Assembly: GCF_902713425.1 (NCBI RefSeq)
Contig: NC_081201.1
Span: 28,610,113 to 28,674,112, forward strand
Direction: 5' to 3'
Source: Acipenser ruthenus
Taxonomy: Eukaryota; Chordata; Actinopteri; Acipenseriformes; Acipenseridae
Length of the DNA: 64,000 nt
The stretch's first letter is position 1, and each line of letters begins with the position of its first letter. Both the position numbers and the translations under genes were made by a program. Positions 49,380 through 59,748 of this stretch are shown here, in pieces. Under the pieces are notes generated by a model that was given only the letters and a program-made list of their open reading frames with translations, searched no databases and was not told the DNA's origin.

Positions 49380-50640
49380 AAATGTCAAAGAGATACGAAT
49401 GGCAAAATCATAGACGAAGAAAAAAAATAGCAAATATATTAAATTATTACTTTTCTCAAGTTGTTACAAAGGAGGCTACGGACAACATGCCCCACATGTC
49501 GACCTGTTCCTATCCAGTTATAAATAACTTTAGCATAACAGAGGCAGAAGTGTTAAAGGGACTAGCAGCTCTTAAAATAATCAAATCCCCTGGGCCGGAT
49601 GAGATCCTCCCAATAGAACTCAAAGTTATTTACAAACCGCTAACCAAGATCATGCAACAGTCTCTTGACACAGGGTTTGTACCGACAGACTGGAGAATTG
49701 CAAACGTAATACCGATCCACAAAAACGGAGACAAAACCGAACCAGGTAACTACAGACCAATAAGCCTGACTTCTATTATATGTAAACTTATGGAAAGTAT
49801 AATAAGATCCAAAATGGAAAATTACCTATATGGTAACAGTATCCTGGTGTCTAACTAACCTGCTTGATTCTTTTGAGGATGCAACATCAACAATGGATAA
49901 TTGCAAAGCATTGACATGGTTTATTTAGATTTCCAGAAAGCTTTTGACAAAGTCCCTCATAAAAGATTAATCCTCAAACTGAACGCAGTAGGGATTCAAG
50001 GAAATGCATGCACATGGATTAGGGAGTGGTTAACATGTAGAAAACAGAAAGTACTGATTAGAGGAGAAACCTCAGAATGGAGCGAGGTAACAGGTGGTGT
50101 ACCACAGGGATCAGTATTAGGTCCTCTGCTATTCCTAATCTATATTAATGATTTAGATTCTGCTATAGTAAGCAAACTTGTTAAATTTGCAGACAACACA
50201 AAAATAGGAGGAGTGGCAAACACTGTTGCAGCAGCAAAGGTTATTCAAAATGATCTAGACAGCATTCAGTACTGGGCAGACACATGCAAATGACATTTAA
50301 TAGATAAAAGTGTAAGGTACTGCACGTAGACAATAAAAAATGTGCATTATAAATATCATATGGGAGATACTGAAATTGAAGGAATCTCCTCTGGTCAGTA
50401 AGTGAGGCTCACTTCCCCGACCTCTATGGCCGCTGCCATCCGCGCCTCCGCCGAGGATGGCGGGGGTTGGCGGGGGTTGGGGGGGGGGGGGGTTCTCACC
50501 TTGTGAGTCAGAGGGGACCCCTGGCCACACACTCTATCCTTTAGCAGCTCCTGCTCTTTATCTTACTCAAATTGAGACTGGGCGTAATTATTGTTAAGTT
50601 AGTCCAATAAAAGGTATCACATCTCCTTCTCTTTGTCTAT
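49380..50640 (+). mobile_element. CR1/L2/Rex-type LINE remnant (reverse transcriptase)
   Basis: Two reverse-transcriptase blocks are seen. The first (49,382-49,855) has KSPGPDEILPIELK, DWRIANVIPIHKNGD and GNYRPISLTSIICKLMESII. The second (49,901-50,293) has DMVYLDFQKAFDKVPHKRL, GGVPQGSVLGPLLFLIYIND and KFADNTKIGG. The catalytic FADD is FADN here, and a frameshift and a short deletion between the blocks remove the usual GFRKGRSC segment. No endonuclease domain is present (5' truncation). The 3' tail CCAATAAAAGGTATCACATC lies near 50,600. The element sits where the 5' exons of ASCC1 would be expected. Confidence 0.9.
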
Positions 50641-53419
50641 AATACAAACTACATAAACTTAACTTTACCTATCTTGAAAAGTTGCCATTTTGTCATTACA
50701 AAAATGTGGGTCTGTGTGGTAGTACAGGACATTTGCATTCCGTGGAAAAAGTCTTCTAAATGTTATACAGAATATATTCTGTTTTAGTGCTGAACTTAAA
50801 GTTATTGTGTATTACATAATTAATAGTAGCTTGGAAATATTTTAAAAGAGAATGTATAGAAAAAAACACAGAATCTAAATTAATCCTATTTTATTAGATA
50901 TATCATAGGGAAGAAAGATGACACTAGAAAAATATTGGAGGCTGAAACACAGACTTCTATCAACATCCCAAAACAAGGAGTGGAGGGGCAGATAGGTAAT
51001 CCTGGAGGATTCAAACTGCATCGAGAGTTTGACGTGCTGTTTTAAAGAGCACAGCTACATATTAACAATAATGCTACCAGTCCTTTTTTATTAGTGTGAG
51101 GAAAGATTTTTGGTTTATATTGATTATTCTGTACTATTTAATTAATATGCTTACATCTTTTGTCTGTGGATTGCTCCTAAATTAACATGCAAATGACAAC
51201 CTTTCTTAATAGTTTAGCACTTTGTAGCTACATTTCTGTCATACAAGTCTATTTCCTCCCACACCATCGCTAAGTTATGTAAAATGTGAAGGAAAAATGT
51301 AGCCATTGTTTAGTAAAGGTACTGCGATGTGTGTACAAAATAAAGAGGGATTAAAAATAAATACAGTTGTGGAATACTGGTGCACGATTCTGTACTGTAT
51401 GTAGTATGTACCACGTCAGGTATTTGTTTACGTCCTAGGACACTGAAATAATATGTACTGTATTCCAATGGCCGATACCAAGTCTTGATTATCTGTATTT
51501 TCTCTTGCTATCTGTTATCTGTTATCAACGGTCAGCAGCGAGCCTCAGTGATCTCTGCCTGTTCCTGCATTGAGGTCCTGACGGAAGGTTCCACAGGAAG
51601 CTGCCCTTCACTCACTTCCTGTCCTTTGCTCTAAACGAGCCAGAGATCCAGGAGTGATACATGCAGTTTAAAGAGGAGGTGCTGAAAACTGTTCCCAGGT
51701 ACATTAGATGTTTTGCTTATTATTTATTCACTCCTTATTTATCCAGTAAGTCACATTTCTGATTCTGATCTGATCTGTTTTACAAAGGAGACCTGGTCAA
51801 TCATAGTAATACATAGCACATCATCATTCAAAGAAAACATCTACAAATTAAAACAGTTACACAGATCAGTATGCCGTTCACACATCTGATAAACAAGAGC
51901 ATGAATTAGTTCAGTAGTAACCAATTCTACACTTCTATTCACCTGAAGTCAACAAATTACACAGTTTTACATCTTCAGTTGACAATTTAGTAATGGACAT
52001 AATCTGAATTGTTGACCATTTGTGATCTTAAAGCTTCATGATACAAAATAACCTTTTTTTTTTCTTCTGGAGGATCTCTAAATTATATCATCATAAGTCT
52101 TAAAACTGAATGGAAAAGCATGATTTTAAGGTGAAATATTGTAGAATGAAAGTAAAACAATTTTTTTTGGAAAGACAAACAGTAAAGTTTGTTTGGGGGG
52201 TTGTGGTTGAGAAGCGCTGCCCCTTCGCTTAGTGTCTATTCAATGTACTTCAGATGTTTTGTTTCGTTCCCCCCTTAAAAAACTTTATTCACGGTATAAG
52301 GGTAAATATTTTTAACAAATCCCTGCTTTTAAAGGACGATGGTGTAGACGGCAGCATTTTCCAGAATCCAACCAAGCTACATCTGATTATTGGTACTCAG
52401 TCCCTGCTGAATGAAAAGGAAGTGACAAAAGCATGTGAATTCCTTCATCAAGTGAGTAGCAATCATTTTGTTTGGCGGTGGTGGTGTTGACGAAGGGATT
52501 GTGCTCTGTTAGCTGTGTTGATTTCACTGCAGCAGTTAGTGCCTTATACTTTCTGACACACCTACATTTGTTGTGTATAATTGCAAAAGGTCTGACTTGC
52601 CTAAGCAGGTGTAACTGATTTATTTATTTGTCTTTTCTGTGGTTACACACAAAGCATACAATGGTGGGGTATACCGTTTTGTCATCTATTGTTTGTAGTT
52701 GTATTTTACATACTTTGCAAAGCAGTCCTTGAATACCCCTACCCCATCTACAAATACAAATGTACACACTTGCATGCATGCACACACCTTGCACATATTT
52801 GCAGAGATCTGTTTGTTATCATTCAACTATATCTTTCATCACTCTATCTGAAGTATGTGTGTGCTTTGTAAATATTTAGGCTTAAAATTATTAACTTTCA
52901 TCTATGCCCTGCCATTAGTCCTCTGTAACGCTGCGGGAGTGCAAAACCAATTGCAACTTTACATAAGGCTTTCCATTCCATCAAAAGCATTGATTATGGA
53001 GATGGAGAAGGTGAATGTGAAGGTGAAGGCTGTTGCTAACATGCATGTTTATTTATTTTCAGGGACATTACCAGAAGCCTCTTCCACTGGAGATAGTGGG
53101 CATTGAGTACATGAATGATGACCCTGCTATTGTAGATATGCTGTATGCCAAAGTGCACCCAGAGGATGGATCTGACAAGTAGGTATTTTGTTGGTTTATG
53201 TAATGATGTAGCCAATTTTCTATGAGCAGAACTACAAACATTTCAAATCCAGACAAGTGGAAAGACCTTCTTTTTAGGCAACCTGTCTGTTGCACATAAT
53301 TATAAATGCATGTTGACTGTATACCAGCCAACTGTTTTGGGCTACTTTTGTCATTTGGTAGTTATCATTTAAGTTCAGTTTTTTGTATGATCGTTATGGA
53401 TTAATATTACTAGTCATTA

Positions 53420-53571
53420 CAGGGATGGAAATACAACCCCTATTCCATAGCAATTTGATCCATTCTTGGTTTTACTATGAGTTTAATCAGACACACCTGA
53501 GCTTGTTACCTATACACCGGGGCTGATCAAGTTTGAGTCAAAACTTTGAATTGGTCTTATTTCCATCCCTG
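53420..53571. mobile_element. 152-bp MITE, hAT-like termini
   Basis: Ends CAGGGATGGAAAT and ATTTCCATCCCTG are inverted repeats, flanked by CATTA on both sides. It has no coding capacity. The 5-bp duplication is short for hAT (usually 8), so the superfamily is uncertain. It lies in an intron of the ASCC1 pseudogene. Confidence 0.7.
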
Positions 53572-54142
53572 CATTACCTACAAATTCCAGGGTGTGTTTT
53601 TTTTCTGTGATTTCTGAATTTCCCTAACTGTCTGTTAAGTGTTGTATTTATACTCTGTAGATTACAGCTCATTGCAGACCAGCTGGTGAAGAACTTTGTA
53701 AGTTCAGGCTTGATGACTAAGGAGTGGGACAGAGTGAAACTTCACGCCACAGTCATGAACACAGTCTTCAGAAAGGACCCCTCAGGTACTTTTATGTTGC
53801 ATTAGAATGTATTCCTTCAGAATCCATCACAATGGTGTCTGAGGTATTCACAGTAGGAGCATATCGAGCTTGCAGTGGCTTTGATATTGTTGGGTAAAGA
53901 AATTGAAATGGCTGGCGCTCTGTATATAGATCAAAGCCAGTCTCAAAAACTGAAATTCACTTAACAATTCAACTAATCAGAGAACTGTCTTGCGTTGAAG
54001 AGTACACTTTTTTATGCAATATTATATTATGTGTCATTCTTGTGAGAGATGATTGCAAGCTCACTTGTTGTATTAATTTGAATTCAGGAGAGTACTGCAA
54101 TTTTCCACAGTACTTACACTTTATTTTACCAGTATGTTTCTA

Positions 54143-54431
54143 CAGCTATGGCCAAAAGTTTTGCATCACCTAGCATTTTAGGACTGAGACATCATCATCA
54201 AAAAAAACAACCTATATGGACATAATTTAGGTATTTTATTTAACATCTTGTAATCAAAGAAACTACAAAATTATATCTTTATTAATTGTCTTTTCATTAA
54301 GTATATGGAAAACTAAAAAGCGGTATGTAATTCAAAATGTTAACATAACATTATTTAGCAGGTTTCATTTGACTTTATGAAGCAAAATTTGTTAATTCTA
54401 TAGGGTGATGCAAAACTTTTGGCCATAGTTG
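54143..54431. mobile_element. Tc1/mariner-like MITE, copy 2
   Basis: The TIR is CAGCTATGGCCAAAAGTTTT, with its complement at the right end (AAAACTTTTGGCCATAGTTG). TA lies on both sides. It is about 70 bp shorter than the copy at 18,234 through an internal deletion; the shared inner sequence includes ATAATTTAGNTATTTTATT. It lies in an intron of the ASCC1 pseudogene. Confidence 0.9.
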
Positions 54432-55082
54432 TACATATGCCTAAGCTAGTTTTCAAAATGTTTTATTCTACTTTGCATGTCCCTAAATGTTGGTATCCAC
54501 TTTCCCAAATTTGATTGAACCATTTCTCTGAGAGATATGGCATGTCACTAAATCTGATTTCTTCTTTCAGCTAAGGACAAGAGAGATTCAGGGGGGCAAA
54601 GTCTAAAGGACTGGGAATCATTTGATGCTCGAAATCTAATGAAGGTCAGAGCTGAGCAATTACATCTGCTGTGGAAATTTAAAATAGTTTCCCATCTGTT
54701 TCTAGCTATCTGTATACCAATGATCTGTTACTTTCCTAGGCAATATTATACCTACAGTGGTGCATAAATAGGCACAATAATACTTTAGCCTTATGAATTA
54801 TGGAATTATGGAACATCAACTTTCTGTTTATCTAAATTGATATGTTGCTGAGAAAAACATGCCTCTTTAATGTGAGTACTGTAAAATAAATTCAGTTTCT
54901 GCTCTTGTTAGACACAGAATAATTAAATGCATTGCTAATATATATATATTTTTTTTTTATTGCAGATGTCCGGGAAGTATCATTTCTGAAATCTGGATCT
55001 GAATACAGTTCAGGTGTCCGAGAGGTTTTCAACAGATAGCTCTGGTTACTACACCTCATCAGGACTCATCACATTTTCATGA

Positions 55083-57742
55083 AGAATACTTACACATATT
55101 GTTATTCATGGCTTTTACAAGCAAATCAAGGGTACGGAAACATGGGGAAGAGAAGCAATCTAGATTAAAAAATGCTTGTTAACTACAATTTCTTTATATG
55201 ACTGAAATGAAGCTCAAGAATTTCCATTGTAAGCTGGGTTATATCTAGATGCGTCCGTTATCTGATAATTAGTCATGCACCTGAAATGTTTGGTTCATCT
55301 GTAAGGCTAGGTAAATTCAATATGTAAATGCATTTTATTGTATTGGTGTTTTTATACCAGATAGAGATTTTAATTATTAACAGCTGGGTGTTTCTTTTTG
55401 AGGAAATGCCCTTCTTCCACCAGATGTCACTGGAGAGAATCTCTTAAAATGATTATAGATAGAAATAAAACTGGAATAACATGATGTGATGAGAGCAGGA
55501 ATAAGATGGTAAATCAGCTCTACCGTTGGATTTGCTGCATGGCGCACAAACAAGGATAATTACCCAGAGGGATTGGCTTTCTCTAATAACATGTGTATTA
55601 TAAACCCTTTGTGCTTTGAGATTTCCAGCAAGATACAACTGAAAAATAAAAAAAAGTGGTTGATTTGAAATTGAAATGGTTTCTTAGGCAGATAGCCGTA
55701 TCCCCTGTTGTGCCTTGTTATGTCTGGGTATAGCCTGAAAAGTTAATGTAATGAAAACTTTGTACAAGAACAATCGAAGATTATATTAGGCATGCAGTCT
55801 TTTCCAGTCATCGTCAGGCCAACCAAATTCTTTCTCAGCCATGAAATATAGAATATTTGGTTATAATGCTTTAATCTTTTTATCATTGCAAAAAATCCTG
55901 TATATGAAGAGAAGTTACAGTTCTAATAATAACTGCATTTTATGATATGGTTTGTATTCTACAAATTGTATACCAGTGCCTTGGTACATTATAAAACAAA
56001 TATTTTCTCAGGATTAATAAATTCAGTTTTTGTTTTGCGTCCTAGTGCAAGGTAAAATATTATTTTGTCATTCGTAACTTTAAACACCCATAAAACAAGG
56101 GGTACCTTAAAACAAGTTCCGTATGAAATGAAGATATACCCACATTAATTACACACAGTTTATTGATCACAGAGCCAATCTCAGGCCCATTAAAAAGTGA
56201 TAATGGATTACACAAGCCTGTGAATTGGTTGTTTGATCTATTGAAAGTATGAAGGTTCTGCCTGGGGTGCGCTTGGATTTCTCCGTACCACCCTGCTCCG
56301 ATACCAAAAGCTGAGGGACGATAGTCATGGGAAGCCTTCGTGAGAACTGTCAACTAGACATAAATAATAATACAAAAACTTAATCCAACTTTTATGATCT
56401 GTATTCTTCCTTCTCTTTTCCGAAATCCATATGAATAAAATACATGGATACCTCTGCTTACTGCTTATTCTTCACATTTTTGCCGTCAGGCTGTATATTC
56501 CCTTATTCTACGCATTTCAGAGGCTTAATAGCTAGCCCATTTCAGTATTTTTTTTTTTAATTTTTATTATTGTTTACCCATTAATCCCTTGGTTTCCAAT
56601 GTTTATAAAAAAAAAATTCTCTAGGAAAACATGTTCTATTATAAGACAAAAATCTAATTGTCTCAGAAGATAATGCAATGTGTTTACTGGGGCACTGTTG
56701 TTCTGAAGACGTTTTATTGGATACTATATATTTTCTAACAGGCATAGCATATTACATGTTGTAAACAGCTAGGTAGCATATATATTGTAAAGATAAACTT
56801 TATTTATTTTTAACCTGCTTGACAATGTCATATTCATCAGTCATCCTCCACTCATTTGAAGGGTTTAATTATATGAAATGTTAAAAGTGCATTCTGTTTA
56901 TCAAAACAAAACTACAATATTACACAGCACAGGCAGTAGTAAAAAAGTAACTAAAAAGCTGCTATCAATGTGATCCAAAGCCTGCAGAGTGATTCCGAAT
57001 GCGCAGAACCCCAGCCCCTCCGCTGGCACTCTCATTAGGTAGGCTCACACTGGGATTGGTAACAGGTATTGAGGCTCTCTTTGTCAGTTATTTCTACATC
57101 TGTGGCATCATTTAAAGCACCACATTGGAACTTTAGAAAAACTTTGCATTTCCTGAATATAAATGTAAAGTGTCACTGAATTGAAAAATAAATCTGCATT
57201 AAAATGCATCTCGTGGTGACATCTTACACAGTTCTGAAAATCTGTTCTGTATGGGCCATGTGCAGAGCTGAAAATCCCTCCTGATAGTCATTGCACAAAT
57301 ACAGTGCTTAAATAAATGAGTATTCATTCTTATCCCCAATACAGTGCTATCTGATTTACACATAACAAAGTGAAATTAGTCAGGGAGCATGGTCCATGAA
57401 ATAAAGTCCCGTGGAAATTTTGTGATGAAAGCAAGCCACTAGTCTAGATGTCTTAAGGGGACCCCAAAGAACAATAAAAAAGATGTTGGCAGTTTTGGAA
57501 TCTGCTCTGGTCATGGTGTTTTTCTATGATGTTGGAAATTTTTTTGTTTTACATTTGGGGCAGGCCAAAAAATATGCAAGCTTTTTTGTTTATTTGATAA
57601 CCAAATCAGTACAAGTACCACATATAAACATTAACATGGGCAGCTTTGCTTTAAATTTAAGTAAACATTCCTGTCTAATAAAACGGCATTCAAGTTCAGT
57701 GTTGAATGAGACTTAAGTCAGTATCCAGAGCTGTTCAAACTG
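55083..57742. other. Gene-free stretch downstream of ASCC1
   Basis: This includes the former ASCC1 3' UTR. A 97-codon minus-strand open frame (56,060-56,353) matches no family I know. The remainder is AT-rich. Confidence 0.5.
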
Positions 57743-58039
57743 ATGCCGAAAACAATAACAATCACCCCTAAAGATCGGATCAACGAGTTTGGCAAGGACC
57801 AATTTCACGCTGATGGTAATGTGCTGTTTTGTTCTTCATGCAGCAAGGCTGTAGATTACACTCGCAGGCAGACCTTTGCAGAACACATGGGAAGGGCTAA
57901 ACATAAATTGAATGAAAGGAAACGTAAACGAACAGCAAACTTGGAATTGTTTTCTGTGCTCAACGCCAGCGTCGCACGACAATCGGCCTGGAGAATGCTG
58001 CAGTTCTATTTCATCCAGATGACGAAGACTAAATCTTAG
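57743..58039 (+). CDS. CGGBP1-like zinc-finger ORF, probably transposon-derived
   Basis: This intronless frame of 98 codons begins MPKTITITPKDRINEFGKDQ. It continues FHADGNVLFCSSCSKAVDY then FAEHMGRAKHKLNERKRKR. The Cys-x2-Cys...His-x5-His (C-SSC then H-MGRAK-H) finger and the basic tail match the N-terminal half of CGG triplet repeat-binding protein 1, about 167 aa in human. That protein and many fish relatives derive from the DNA-binding domain of hAT-type transposases. The last about 30 codons here lose similarity, so the frame is truncated or shifted near codon 70. No splice sites or terminal repeats are evident. It is more likely a transposase fragment or decayed gene copy than a working gene. 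Confidence 0.55.
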   Translation: MPKTITITPKDRINEFGKDQFHADGNVLFCSSCSKAVDYTRRQTFAEHMGRAKHKLNERKRKRTANLELFSVLNASVARQSAWRMLQFYFIQMTKTKS

Positions 58040-59688
58040 TGGAACTAACATGTTTGTTTGTTTTTTTTTTACGACAGGGAACTATTTGTAATATTTGAAG
58101 TAAAAAAAAAGTTTTTTATTTCATTGATTAATGGCACTGGTACACTTGTAACTTGCTTAAAATTTGACATTGTAATATGTAGGAGATGACATTCTGCATA
58201 AAGTATTTATTATGTATTTGATTATAAGTTTCTTTACTTCTATGTTAAAGTTTTATTTTCATATTTTGATACAGCTTAAAGCACATGTAACTAGCTAAGC
58301 AAGACATTTGCAGTCTCTCATATCTTAGCGACTGGGCGGAGAGCCAAAGTTAGCAGGTGTCTAATCAAGATGTGTGGAGGAGTGGAGACACAGTGTGAAA
58401 ACAGAACACCACAAACAAAGGACTAGTTTGAAACAGTTTCTAACAGATTAGGTTAAGATAGTCTGTAAAATGCTTAAATGTGACGTACTATAAAATGTGA
58501 TAGATTTGGGCGAGTTTCCCCCCTTACCAGGAGGTGTGTTGAAAGTGTGTGATAGCAGGGTGGATCCATACTGATTGGAAGAGAGTATAAGAAATGGGGT
58601 GGAAATGCTAATATATTCATAGTATTTAATGCAATGTTTTTGTTTGAATCGTCAGTCAATTTTTTTATTTGACTCCACTGACGTCTGTGTTATGATACAA
58701 AGGTATACATTAGGGCATGCTGTGACCTGTGCGTCTTTGCTTGCTTGTATCTAATGTTTACACGATTGTATTAACATTATTTTCTTTTATACATATAAAG
58801 TATTTTTGATTAAAAAAAATAATAATAATAATAATTTGTCAAATTTATTTCCCTACAAATATTTCAGTGCCTGTTATTGTGATTATTATTATTAATGTTA
58901 TTCTGCTGGTGATAGAGCAGTGCTTTATTATGTATCGTGTATGTTGTTAAGCAAAGTGTATTTGTTATATGACGGTGCATTGCTGTATTACAGATTAGGG
59001 CACTTCCCTTACTGAATGCCGTAGCTAGTACATGTGGAACAATGGTTTTGTTATAGCCATATGTTTGGTAATCTTCCAAGAGAAGGGGTAATGCTGATGT
59101 TCAGTCTTTACTTGTAATGGTTAGGGACTAGAGAATATTAATGAAAATGATAATAATAAAGAGTAAACAATACAACAGTTTAACGAATGTGTTTGTAAAC
59201 AAAGACGGTATTCATGCAGGTTAAACAAATACTATAACTGAGAAGAAACATGTGTAATGTAACTTATATGACTGTTTATTGTAAATTGAATGAATGTTAA
59301 ATAATAGTTTATTTTTGTATAAAATGATTCCAGGTGTAACCGGTTATTGAATAATTAATTATTCTTTAAAGCCGTATCTTTCTTTGGAGGGAGCAGTCGT
59401 ATTAGGTGGTCAGTCGTGTTTGTCTTGTGAATGTCAGTCATTGTATGTATAACCTGTTAGTCATTTGCAATCTGAGTGAAGTATCCATGACAAAAATATC
59501 TATACCTGTGAACACTAGCAAGTTGCTGTTTCCTGCGTTTTAAATACCTCCGTGTTCTTAAGAGAATAATGTGATTGTGGGTGGGGGTAAGCTCGGACCG
59601 TCACCCCGTTACACACCATAACATTAAGTCAAAATAGTCAATCTATGTTTTTTTTTGTTTAATATATACCATACAATTGCTACTGTGC

Positions 59689-59748
<60 letters not shown>

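Larger units (their letters stand above)
50898..55082 (+). pseudogene. ascc1: ASCC1 (activating signal cointegrator 1 subunit 1) pseudogene
   Basis: ASCC1 has a KH domain and a 2H-phosphoesterase-like domain and acts in the ASCC alkylation-repair complex. Exon remains: 50,898-50,995 (KH: IGKKDDTRKILEAE, INIPKQGVEGQI), 51,522-51,698, 52,335-52,451 (DGVDGSIFQNPTKLHLIIGT), 53,063-53,178 (VGIEYMNDDPAIVDMLYAKV), 53,661-53,785 (EWDRVKLHATVMNTVFRKDP), 54,571-54,644 and 54,966-55,082. Exons four to seven join in phase. Lesions: TGA at 51,655-51,657 where the family has Gly (EIQE*YMQFKEEVL); a 1-bp loss just before LPFTHFLSFALNEPEIQE; TGA at 54,987-54,989 (KYHF*NLDLN), also a Gly position; two Arg-to-Cys changes in ISACSCIEVLTEG of the CpG-decay kind; the acceptor of the second exon reads ctg instead of cag; the junction to the third exon is out of phase. 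The first coding exons are missing. Dead copy; an intact copy probably exists elsewhere. Confidence 0.92.
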
